Source: Deltaproteobacteria bacterium (GTDB lineage Bacteria; Desulfobacterota_B; Binatia; Binatales; Binataceae). Taken from it: a stretch of 11,923 nucleotides of DNA. The DNA lies in the NCBI GenBank assembly GCA_021827465.1, contig JAKAVX010000036.1, forward strand, positions 1 through 11,923, read 5' to 3'. Below, in pieces: positions 1 through 6,642 of the stretch (its first letter is position 1; every line of letters starts with the position of its first letter). Made by a program: the position numbers and the translations under genes. Under the pieces are notes generated by a model. The model had not been told where the DNA came from, made no database searches, and saw nothing but the letters and a program-made list of their open reading frames with translations.

Positions 1-1
1 C

Positions 2-319
2 GCGCTTGCGCCCGGAAAGCGGGACCATCTGAGGCGCGTACGTCTGGGATGCGCGCCTTCGGGATTGGCGCTAAGCCTGCGCGCGATGGGCACCGGTGCG
101 CAGCCGTGGCTGGGAGATCGTCTTTCCGAGCTTGAGATCCCGACGCTGCTCGTTGCAGGCGCGCTCGACAGCAAATTCACCCGCATCGCGCGGGAGATAG
201 CGTCGCTCGTCCAGCACGCGCGGCTCGAAATTATCGAGGGCGCCGGCCACGCGCCGCATCTGGAACAGTCCGGACAGTTCAATCGCCTCGTCGCGGAATT
301 CCTGAACGGCGCGCCGTAG
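2..319 (+). CDS. menH: MenH, SHCHC synthase, C-terminal part (5' end off window)
   Basis: This is the C-terminal ~105 residues of an alpha/beta-hydrolase. The frame is open from base 2 to the TAG at 317-319, so the gene starts upstream. MenH eliminates pyruvate from SEPHCHC to give SHCHC in menaquinone synthesis. Visible family features are the MenH-typical stretch '[17 protein letters not shown]', the strand-turn '[13 protein letters not shown]' carrying the presumed catalytic Asp (codon 167-169), and 'GAGHAPHLE' with the catalytic His (codon 248-250). The nucleophile Ser would lie off the window. The TTG at 65 is only an internal codon: homology continues upstream of it through '[10 protein letters not shown]'. 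It is followed 35 bp later by menB on the same strand, as in classical men operons. The fold is certain; the MenH assignment rests on the GMGTGAQP-like segment plus context. Confidence 0.88.
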   Translation, partial: ALAPGKRDHLRRVRLGCAPSGLALSLRAMGTGAQPWLGDRLSELEIPTLLVAGALDSKFTRIAREIASLVQHARLEIIEGAGHAPHLEQSGQFNRLVAEFLNGAP

Positions 320-354
320 CGTCGCATTTTCGGAGTATCGGACAGAGAAAGCCA

Positions 355-1173
355 ATGAAACCAAAGTGGAAAAGCGTAAAAAGCTACGAAGACATCAAGT
401 ATGAAAAGGCCGAGGGAACCGCGCGCGTCACGATCAACCGCCCGCGCGTCAGAAACGCCTTCAGGCCGCTCACCGTGCGCGAAATGATAGACGCGTTCAA
501 CCATGCCCGCGAGGACAGCGAGGTCGGCGTCATCATCCTGACCGGCGAAGGCACCGAGGCGTTTTGCAGCGGCGGCGATCAGCGCGTGCGCGGCGAGCAG
601 GGCTACGTCGGCGCCGACGGAGTGCCGCGCCTCAACGTGCTCGACCTGCAGAAAATCATTCGCAGCATACCGAAGCCGGTGATCGCGATGGTCGCGGGAT
701 TCGCGATCGGCGGCGGCCATGTGCTTCACGTAGTTTGCGACCTGACGATCGCGGCCGACAATGCGGTCTTCGGACAGACCGGACCCAAGGTCGGGAGTTT
801 CGACGGGGGCTTTGGCGCGGTGCAGCTCGCACGCCTGGTCGGGCAGAAGAAGGCGCGCGAAATCTGGTATCTGTGCCGGCGCTACAGCGAGCAGGAAGCG
901 CTCGCGATGGGCCTGGTCAATGCGGTGGTGCCGCTCGCCGAGTTGGAAGAGACGACGGTTCAGTGGTGCCGCGAAATACTCGCGCAGAGTCCAATGGCGC
1001 TGCGGTGTCTCAAGTCCGCCTTCAACGCGGAGATGGACGGGATGGCCGGAATACAGGAACTCGCCGGCAATACCACGCTGCTTTTCTATATGACCGAGGA
1101 GGCTCAGGAGGGACGTAACGCCTTCACCGAGAAGCGCAAGCCCGACTTCTCGAGGTTCAAGCGCCTCCCATGA
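355..1173 (+). CDS. menB: MenB, 1,4-dihydroxy-2-naphthoyl-CoA synthase
   Basis: This 272-residue crotonase-fold enzyme performs the Dieckmann-type ring closure of OSB-CoA to DHNA-CoA in the cytoplasm. The length is normal for the family. Motifs seen are '[14 protein letters not shown]', which forms part of the CoA and oxyanion site, '[16 protein letters not shown]', the signature '[14 protein letters not shown]', '[12 protein letters not shown]', and the C-terminal '[22 protein letters not shown]', which is close to E. coli MenB. Residue 143 (codon 781-783), after Gln-Thr, is Gly. In E. coli-type (class I) MenB this Gly leaves room for a bicarbonate cofactor; class II enzymes such as the mycobacterial one carry Asp here. 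A bicarbonate-dependent enzyme is therefore inferred. The ATG at 355 gives the family-typical N-terminus, though the SD is weak. The stop overlaps the menA start. Confidence 0.97.
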   Translation: MKPKWKSVKSYEDIKYEKAEGTARVTINRPRVRNAFRPLTVREMIDAFNHAREDSEVGVIILTGEGTEAFCSGGDQRVRGEQGYVGADGVPRLNVLDLQKIIRSIPKPVIAMVAGFAIGGGHVLHVVCDLTIAADNAVFGQTGPKVGSFDGGFGAVQLARLVGQKKAREIWYLCRRYSEQEALAMGLVNAVVPLAELEETTVQWCREILAQSPMALRCLKSAFNAEMDGMAGIQELAGNTTLLFYMTEEAQEGRNAFTEKRKPDFSRFKRLP

Positions 1174-2072
1174 GTGAGCAGGCGGCCGCGATGCGCGCGG
1201 TGCCGAGCCCGTTTTCGTCCTGGCTGATGGCGACGCGTCCGCGCACGCTGACGGCCGGCGTAGTGCCGGTACTGGTCGGTTCGGCGTTGGCGTATCGCGC
1301 GGGTAGTTTCGATGCGCCGGTCGCGATAGTGACTCTCGCTGCCGCGATACTGATTCAAATCGGTACCAACCTCGCGAATGACTATTACGATTTCGTCGGC
1401 GGCGCGGACACCGAGGCGCGTCTCGGCCCGGTGCGGGTCACGCAGGCCGGACTGATTGCGCCGGCGACCGTGAGGAACGCCGCATTCGCAGCGCTCGGGC
1501 TTGCGGGCGTCGCCGGGTGCTATCTGGTCGCGGTTGGTGGCTGGCCGATCCTCTTGATCGGCGTCGTATCGCTGGTGGCCGCGCTCGCGTACACGGCCGG
1601 GCCGTATCCGCTGGCGCATCAGGGTCTTGGCGACCTCTTCGTATTCGCGTTCTTCGGCGTGATTGCGGTCAACGGAACCGTGTTCCTTCAATGCGGGCGC
1701 GTCTGGCCGCTCGCGATCGCGAGTTCGATTCCGGTGGCGTGCCTGGCTACCGCGATTCTCGTCGTCAACAATCTGCGCGACGCGGACACCGATCGGCTTG
1801 CGGGAAAACGCACGCTCGCAGTGCGGCTCGGCCGCGGCTTTGCCCGGGCCGAATACGCGACGCTGGTCGTGGTCGCGTTTTTGGCGGTGCCGGTGATGGC
1901 CGCGATGGGCGGATATGCGCTTTTGATTCCGCTGTGCGCGATTCCGCTGGCGATCGGGGAAACGCGCGCGCTTTCGAGGCGCTCGGCTTCGGAATTGAAT
2001 CAGAGCCTCGCGGGAACCGCCAAACTGCACATGATCTACGGACTGCTGCTGGTCGTGGCGGTCATCCTATGA
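1170..2072 (+). CDS. menA: MenA, 1,4-dihydroxy-2-naphthoate polyprenyltransferase
   Basis: This 300-residue UbiA-superfamily integral membrane protein attaches the polyprenyl tail to DHNA with loss of CO2, giving demethylmenaquinone. Both Mg-pyrophosphate-binding Asp motifs are present: 'NLANDYYD' (N67, D71, D74) and '[20 protein letters not shown]' (D204, D208), the latter very close to E. coli MenA. The N-terminus has the usual '[25 protein letters not shown]', and the rest is a string of hydrophobic helices. The ATG overlaps the menB stop (ATGA), indicating translational coupling. The family pattern begins about 18 residues in, so this start is credible. Other UbiA enzymes such as UbiA or heme O synthase are excluded by the motif flavour and by the men context. 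Confidence 0.96.
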   Translation: MSEQAAAMRAVPSPFSSWLMATRPRTLTAGVVPVLVGSALAYRAGSFDAPVAIVTLAAAILIQIGTNLANDYYDFVGGADTEARLGPVRVTQAGLIAPATVRNAAFAALGLAGVAGCYLVAVGGWPILLIGVVSLVAALAYTAGPYPLAHQGLGDLFVFAFFGVIAVNGTVFLQCGRVWPLAIASSIPVACLATAILVVNNLRDADTDRLAGKRTLAVRLGRGFARAEYATLVVVAFLAVPVMAAMGGYALLIPLCAIPLAIGETRALSRRSASELNQSLAGTAKLHMIYGLLLVVAVIL

Positions 2073-3160
2073 GACTGGCGGGGGCGAGGATTATGCCGTT
2101 TCGCGCGTCGCTTCGCCGTCCGATGGTCACGGCGCGGGGACGTATCGACGTGCGTGAAGGATTCGTGCTGGAACTTCGCTCGGATTGCGGCGAGCGCGGC
2201 CTCGGCGAGGCGAGTCCCGCGTACTGGATCGATAAACAACCGCTTTCGGACACGCACGCGGCGCTCAAGAGAATCGTCGCGAAGATTGAAGATTGCCGCG
2301 ACTCCGACGAGGTCCGTGCGGAAGTGCTGAACGGGGCCGGTGCGAGCGAATTGACGCCCGCGGCAGCATGCGCGCTCGATACCGCGCTGCTCGATCTGGC
2401 CGCGCGCTCGCGTGGGGTGGGGGTGTCCGCGATGCTTGGCGGCGCTTCGAGCCGGGCTGTTCCGGTATGCGCGTTGCTCTGGTCGCGCACGCCCGAGGAG
2501 CTGATTCGCGAGGTACTGTCGGCGCGCGCGAGCGGTTACACGGTCTTCAAGCTCAAGGTCGGCGCGGGTGCGCTCGCCGACGATCTGGCAAATGTCAGCG
2601 CTCTTCGCAGCGTAACCGAAGGGGCCGATCTCATCCGGCTTGATGCGAATCGCGCGTGGAATTTCGAGATGGCTCTGTCGGCTCTCAATGCGATTGGTCC
2701 CGCGCGAATCGAGTTTGTCGAGGAACCGGTTCAGCCGGGCTCGTCCGTCGAACTGGCACGGCTGCGCGATGAGACAGGAATCGCGGTAGCGGTCGATGAA
2801 TCGATCAGGTGCGCTCGCGACCTGGAATCGTTGCGCGATTCCTGCGGTCCCGATCTCGTGGTCGTGCTGAAGGCGGCGCGGGTCGGCGGTCCGTCGAAAT
2901 GCGTCGAAATTGCCGAATTGGCGCGAGCCGCGGGAGTCGGCAGGATCGTCGTCACCGACTCGATGGAAAGCTCGGTCGGAATGAGCGCGGCGGTTCACCT
3001 TGCGACGGTGATTGCGTCGGCTGGAACCGCGATCGGTCTGGGAGGTGCGAGATTCTTTCAGTCGTGCGGGTTCGATGACGTTCCTGCGATGCACGATGCG
3101 TCGCGGGTAGCGGCATGCGGACCGGGCTTGACTGTGTCGGTTCAGCGTTCGGAACTGTGA
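2069..3160 (+). CDS. menC: MenC, o-succinylbenzoate synthase
   Basis: This 363-residue enolase-superfamily enzyme dehydrates SHCHC to o-succinylbenzoate. The full catalytic set is visible: the KxK acid/base pair at K161/K163 in 'FKLKVGAG', metal ligands D192 ('LDANRAW'), E218 ('FVEEPV') and D243 ('AVDESI'), and the second-face Lys K268 ('VVLKAARVGG'). The N-terminal capping domain ('VREGFVLELRSDCGERGLGEASP') is complete. The frame is open far upstream into menA, but the ATG at 2069 overlaps the menA TGA as ATGA and gives the usual MenC N-terminus, so longer starts are rejected. MenC resembles dipeptide epimerases and N-acylamino-acid racemases at the sequence level; its place between menA and menE decides the call. 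Confidence 0.94.
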   Translation: MRLAGARIMPFRASLRRPMVTARGRIDVREGFVLELRSDCGERGLGEASPAYWIDKQPLSDTHAALKRIVAKIEDCRDSDEVRAEVLNGAGASELTPAAACALDTALLDLAARSRGVGVSAMLGGASSRAVPVCALLWSRTPEELIREVLSARASGYTVFKLKVGAGALADDLANVSALRSVTEGADLIRLDANRAWNFEMALSALNAIGPARIEFVEEPVQPGSSVELARLRDETGIAVAVDESIRCARDLESLRDSCGPDLVVVLKAARVGGPSKCVEIAELARAAGVGRIVVTDSMESSVGMSAAVHLATVIASAGTAIGLGGARFFQSCGFDDVPAMHDASRVAACGPGLTVSVQRSEL

Positions 3161-3164
3161 AGCC

Positions 3165-4655
3165 GTGTCGTCACCAAGACCCATCCTGAAATCGGAAATT
3201 CCGTGGCTCTGGGAGCGCGCTCGACGCGAGCCGGACAAGCTCGCCCTGCTGTGCGAAGACGAGGCGCTGTCGTTTGCGCAACTGGCCGAGCGCGCGGAAC
3301 TGGCAAGCGCGCGATTGGCGGCGCTCGGCGTGGAAGCGGGGGACACGATTGCGCTCCTGATGGACTCGTCGGTGAGAACGGTCGAGCTGATCCATGCGGC
3401 GCAGCGTATCGGGGCGGTGCTGGTTCCACTGAACACGCGGCTTGCGCCCGGCGAGATTGCGGCGCTCATTCGAGCCGCGAAGCCGCGCGTCCTTATCCAC
3501 GACCCGGGCTATCGCGATTCTCTGAAGAGCGTTCTGACCGCGCGGATGCGGCTCGTTGAATTAGGCTCGGAATTCGAATCGCTTAAGCCTGCCCCGCTTA
3601 AGAAAATTGCTCCGATGCGGCCCGACGCGGTGCATACAATCATTTTCACTTCCGGCACCACAGGTACGCCGAAGGGAGCGATGCTGACCAACGGAAACCA
3701 TTTCGCGAGCGCGAGCGCTTCGCGCGAGAATCTCGGCGTCGAACCCTTCGACAGGTGGCTGAACTTCCTGCCGCTCTATCATGTCGGAGGTCTGTCGATA
3801 ATTCTGCGCAGCGTAATCGACGGTGCGACCATAATCCTTGAGCGAGGATTCGACGCGCGCCGCGCCAACTGCGCGATAAGGACGCACGGAATTACGCTCT
3901 TTTCGGTGGTGGCTACGATGCTCGCGCGGATGCTGGACGAAAACGGAGGTCAGCCTTATCCGCCTTCGTTGCGATGCGTTCTGGTCGGCGGTGGCCCGGT
4001 TCCGCCTGCTCTCGTCGAGCGCGCGATGCGTCTCGGCCTCCCAGTCGCGCCCACTTATGGCTTGACCGAGACCGCGTCGCAGGTGGTCACCGCCCGGCCT
4101 GACGAAGTGCTTTCGCAAGGCATGAGCTGCGGCCGTCCGTTGCCGGGGGTATCGATCCGAATCGAAAATCCTGACGCGGCGGGACGCGGCGAAGTTCTGG
4201 TCCGTGCGCCTTCGGTGATGGCGGGGTACCTTCACGACGAAAGCGCCACGCGCGCCGCAATCCGCGACGGATGGCTTCACACGGGCGATATCGGCCATCT
4301 CAATGAAGCGGGCTGCTTGTACATCGACGACCGGCGCAACGATCTGATCGTGACCGGCGGCGAGAACGTGTATCCCGCGGAGGTCGAGGCGAGGCTTCTT
4401 GCGCATCCGATGGTTGCCGAGGCCGGGGTTTACGGCGTGGGCGATCCGGTGTGGGGACACCGCGTGGAGGCTGCGATCATTCTTCGCGAAGGAGGGAGCG
4501 TTGGTGAAGCGGAGCTGCGCGAATGGTGTTCCGAGCGCCTCGCCCGTTTCAAGGTTCCGAAGACGATTCGCTTCGTCGGCGCGCTCCCGCGGACCGCGTC
4601 GGGCAAGATCCGGCGCGGAATTCTTCGCCTCGAAGCGTCGCGCCGGGAGCGCTAA
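3165..4655 (+). CDS. menE: MenE, o-succinylbenzoate-CoA ligase
   Basis: This 496-residue ANL-superfamily adenylating enzyme forms OSB-AMP and then OSB-CoA, the substrate of MenB. Motifs in order are the P-loop 'FTSGTTGTPKGAML' (S163-K170), 'PTYGLTETASQ', 'GWLHTGDIG' with the ribose-binding D375, the hinge region 'DDRRNDLIVTGGENVYPAEVE', and the C-terminal catalytic Lys K481 in 'TASGKIRR'. The length is usual for the family. The start is a GTG 4 bp after the menC stop. The sequence from 'ILKSEIPWLWERARREPDKLAL' is a typical ANL N-terminus, and no ATG in this frame fits as well. The SD is only a weak GGAA. It is the last gene of the plus-strand men operon and converges on the RDD gene. A generic acyl-CoA ligase is possible from motifs alone, but the context argues for MenE. 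Confidence 0.94.
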   Translation: MSSPRPILKSEIPWLWERARREPDKLALLCEDEALSFAQLAERAELASARLAALGVEAGDTIALLMDSSVRTVELIHAAQRIGAVLVPLNTRLAPGEIAALIRAAKPRVLIHDPGYRDSLKSVLTARMRLVELGSEFESLKPAPLKKIAPMRPDAVHTIIFTSGTTGTPKGAMLTNGNHFASASASRENLGVEPFDRWLNFLPLYHVGGLSIILRSVIDGATIILERGFDARRANCAIRTHGITLFSVVATMLARMLDENGGQPYPPSLRCVLVGGGPVPPALVERAMRLGLPVAPTYGLTETASQVVTARPDEVLSQGMSCGRPLPGVSIRIENPDAAGRGEVLVRAPSVMAGYLHDESATRAAIRDGWLHTGDIGHLNEAGCLYIDDRRNDLIVTGGENVYPAEVEARLLAHPMVAEAGVYGVGDPVWGHRVEAAIILREGGSVGEAELREWCSERLARFKVPKTIRFVGALPRTASGKIRRGILRLEASRRER

Positions 4656-4703
4656 TTTCGCGCGTGCGCCCTTGCGTTTGAAGAGTTGTGCCGCTCCACG
4701 GCC

Positions 4704-4718
4704 ACGCGCCTGGCGCGT
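4704..4718. terminator. Short GC hairpin between convergent menE and RDD genes
   Basis: ACGCGC (4704-4709) pairs perfectly with GCGCGT (4713-4718) across a 3-nt loop. It lies in the 62-bp convergent gap just beyond the menE stop and touches the RDD stop codon. No T-run follows on either strand, so a classical intrinsic terminator is not supported. It could be a weak bidirectional pause or RNA-end structure, or simply a chance product of GC-rich sequence. Confidence 0.22.
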
Positions 4719-5581
4719 CAGTCAGGCTCGCTGCGCGAGTACCGCTCGGCCATCGTCATAACGTCACGCAAAAAAGCGAGCCGATCCGGCGTCGGCAGTT
4801 CCGCAAGCTCGAGGCGCGCGCGCAAGGTCTCGGCTATCTCACCGAGCAACGGTTCGCGACGGTCCTCGGGCAGACCTGGCAGGCGCCGAAGCGTAGTGCG
4901 AATGAGCTTCAATTCCAACGGGCCGATCCGCGCAAGCTGCTCGCGCGTAAGGCTGAACGCCGGGGACTCGGGCGAAGACGCAATGGCGGGCGCCGGCTCG
5001 GGCCGATCCAGCCTTATCACAATCGTGCCGGCCACGTGGTCGCCCAGCCGTTCGCCGCTCGGCGAGACTATTATCGAGATGAGGCCGACCACATAGTCGA
5101 TCGGCAGCATGTCAACGATGCGCATCACGTTGCGTGTGAACGAACTCCTGAAATCGATCGGCATGCCATCGCGACGCACAACCCGAAGGCCGATTGCGGC
5201 TTTGCCGGGCGAGCGTCCATTGGTCACCATTTCCCAGAAGATGAAGTACCCGGTTTCGACCGAGTATTGAGCGAGCAGGTACACGGCGAAAATGAGCCCC
5301 TCGAAAGCTCCGACCGAACGGGGTGTTCGTTTGCCAGCGTGCGCATTCTGCATGGCCTGGTGAAACGCGGCCGCGAACCATTTGTCGATGTAATGTCCTA
5401 TCGGGGAACTCGCGAACAGTGCGATGAACAAGACGATCAGGAGCAGGTAGATAAGCACTGCGTCAATCAGGTATGCGAACATCCGAGGCGCGGGACCCGA
5501 GACCGGCAGGTCTAGACGGACCCCTTCGGGCGAGAACAGGCCGTGAACCGGCGTGTCGGCTTCGCTCGGTGCGAGTCGCAT
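4718..5581 (-). CDS. RDD-family membrane protein of the MoxR/SpoIIM locus
   Basis: This 287-residue protein carries an RDD domain (about residues 28-190). It has R33 and D40 at the entry to the first transmembrane helix ('PRMFAYLIDAVLIYLLL'), a second hydrophobic segment around 94-118, the family hallmark 'NGRSPGKAAIGLRVVRRDG' (121-139), 'RNVMRIVDMLP' (150-160), and 'GERLGDHVAGT' with D181. A charged cytoplasmic-looking tail of about 95 residues follows (195-287). RDD proteins are poorly understood; some act in ion or compatible-solute transport. The ATG at 5581 is chosen because homology begins soon after it ('GVRLDLPVSGPAPR') and earlier starts would run into the SpoIIM-like gene. No SD precedes it, so a leaderless or near-leaderless message is possible. 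It is divergent from the SpoIIM-like gene with 14 bp between the starts. Confidence 0.86.
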   Translation of the reverse strand: MRLAPSEADTPVHGLFSPEGVRLDLPVSGPAPRMFAYLIDAVLIYLLLIVLFIALFASSPIGHYIDKWFAAAFHQAMQNAHAGKRTPRSVGAFEGLIFAVYLLAQYSVETGYFIFWEMVTNGRSPGKAAIGLRVVRRDGMPIDFRSSFTRNVMRIVDMLPIDYVVGLISIIVSPSGERLGDHVAGTIVIRLDRPEPAPAIASSPESPAFSLTREQLARIGPLELKLIRTTLRRLPGLPEDRREPLLGEIAETLRARLELAELPTPDRLAFLRDVMTMAERYSRSEPD

Positions 5582-5582
5582 G

Positions 5583-5590
5583 AGAAGGAA
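5583..5590 (+). promoter_or_regulatory. Shine-Dalgarno that fixes the TTG start of the SpoIIM-like gene
   Basis: AGAAGGAA ends 5 nt before TTG 5596. An in-frame TGA at 5581-5583 blocks any longer reading, and the next in-frame ATG would remove about 45 residues of a conserved-looking N-terminal helical region. The purine block plus the upstream stop make TTG 5596 the best start. Confidence 0.7.
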
Positions 5591-5618
5591 ATATATTGAG
5601 CGCGAGAGATCGACAAGC
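5590..5618 (-). promoter_or_regulatory. Possible promoter giving a leaderless RDD message
   Basis: Read on the minus strand, TATATT (5595 down to 5590) matches five of six positions of the sigma70 -10 consensus. A TTGTCG hexamer (5616-5611) lies 15 bp upstream as a weak -35 element. A transcript started 6-8 nt downstream would begin at about 5583, next to the ATG at 5581, which would explain the missing SD. The whole element lies inside the first codons of the SpoIIM-like gene. The short spacer and poor -35 keep this tentative. Confidence 0.28.
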
Positions 5619-6642
5619 CCGCGATCGGTTCGAAAGCCTGCTTGACCGCGCGGAACGCAGGCGGATTTCCTTCGAGGAACTGCGCGAACTCGCGCGCCTG
5701 TATCGGTTCGGCTCGGCCCGGCTTGCCGTGATGCGCTCACGCGGAAGCGATCCCGAAGCTATCCGCTATCTGAACGCGCTGTGCGTGCGCGCCTATACCC
5801 AGCTGCAGGTTCCGGCGCCCCGTGAGCAGCGGGTCGGGCGTTTTTTCGTGGCGGATCTTCCGGCGACGCTTGCGGCAACGGCGTGGCTGCAGGCCCTGGT
5901 GGCCGTCGTGATGCTGACCGGGGCGCTGCTCAGCGCGACGATCGTGTCGGAGAATCCCGGTACGCTGCACGCTTTCATTCCATCGCGGATGTATTCCGCG
6001 GACAGGCTCGATCGGCTGGCCGGCTCGGTTCGGGCTCGGGCGCAATTTCTGGCGCACAAGAACGTTGCATTCGGAATAAAATCCGTCTTTTCCGCCGCTC
6101 TGTTCGTGCACAATACCGAAGTCGGGATGCTGGCTTTCGCGACCGGAATTGCGGCCGGAGTTCCCACGCTTGTGCTCGATCTGTACAACGGCCTGACGCT
6201 CGGCGCGTTCGTCTGGATATTCTCACGCGACGCGGGATGGCCGATGTTCTGGGCATGGCTGCTGCCGCATGCGATTCCGGAACTGCTGGCGGTCACTCTA
6301 TGCTCGACGGGCGGACTGGTGATCGCGAAAGCGGTGGTTGCGCCGGGACGCGATGGCGTTCGCTCCGCGCTTCGGGCGGCCGCGACTCCCGCCATGAACT
6401 TGATTCTGACTGCTGTCCCGCTGTTTATTGTCGGGGCTGGAATCGAGAGTTTTCTTCGCCAGTCAGCGCTTTCGACCAGCGCTAGATTCTTATTCGCGGG
6501 CGTCGCGGTTGCCGCGATCGCGGGCTACGGATGGTACGTCCGCCGGATGGTTCGTCGCCGTCCGGAGCTGGATATCGCATGGCTGCTCAGAGAAGCCCCG
6601 CCTGGCGAATCGCGAGATAGCGGTTCAGGACGGGCGCGGTGA
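5596..6642 (+). CDS. SpoIIM-like (stage II sporulation protein M / DUF95) membrane protein
   Basis: This 348-residue multi-pass membrane protein has a charged N-terminal ~80 residues (helical 'RFESLLDRAERRR...', 'ELARLYRF', 'LNALCVRAYTQL') followed by six or seven hydrophobic segments (about 95-115, 158-178, 179-199, 203-246, 265-283, 298-316). The SpoIIM/DUF95 hallmarks are 'FVHNTEVGMLAFATGIAAGVPTLVLDLYNGLTLGAF' in two parts (170-189 and 190-205) and 'LLPHAIPELLAVTL' (222-235). In Bacillus, SpoIIM acts in peptidoglycan remodelling during engulfment, but homologues like this one are widespread in non-sporulators and travel with RDD, MoxR and DUF58 genes, so a sporulation role is not implied. 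The start is TTG. The last ~18 residues, a polar tail, lie over the 3' end of the DUF58 gene. It is the only plus-strand gene of this locus. Confidence 0.88.
   Translation: MSARDRQARDRFESLLDRAERRRISFEELRELARLYRFGSARLAVMRSRGSDPEAIRYLNALCVRAYTQLQVPAPREQRVGRFFVADLPATLAATAWLQALVAVVMLTGALLSATIVSENPGTLHAFIPSRMYSADRLDRLAGSVRARAQFLAHKNVAFGIKSVFSAALFVHNTEVGMLAFATGIAAGVPTLVLDLYNGLTLGAFVWIFSRDAGWPMFWAWLLPHAIPELLAVTLCSTGGLVIAKAVVAPGRDGVRSALRAAATPAMNLILTAVPLFIVGAGIESFLRQSALSTSARFLFAGVAVAAIAGYGWYVRRMVRRRPELDIAWLLREAPPGESRDSGSGRAR

Noticed and set aside
1104..2030. Long minus-strand open frame opposite menA (308 codons)
   Set aside because: Its composition is dominated by Arg, His, Asp and Gln, typical of an antisense shadow of a hydrophobic membrane protein gene.
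1517..2068. Upstream extension of menC in the same frame, running inside menA
   Set aside because: The extension is Arg-rich and has no resemblance to MenC. The ATGA overlap at 2069 gives the normal N-terminus.
2036..3469. Long open frame on the minus strand opposite menC and the start of menE (477 codons)
   Set aside because: It is an Arg/Ser/Ala-rich antisense reading of a GC-rich gene. menC and menE have complete catalytic motifs on the plus strand, and the antisense product has no recognisable fold or SD.
3561..4460. Minus-strand open frame opposite menE (299 codons)
   Set aside because: It is an antisense shadow of the conserved ANL ligase with no domain pattern of its own.
5582..5740. 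Longer RDD reading starting at 5740
   Set aside because: The extra 53 residues are Arg-rich, would overlap the SpoIIM-like gene by about 145 bp, and precede a better ATG next to the family N-terminus.
5596..6642. SpoIIM-like gene taken as evidence for endospore formation
   Set aside because: DUF95/SpoIIM homologues next to RDD and MoxR genes are common in non-sporulating bacteria, and no other sporulation gene is present.
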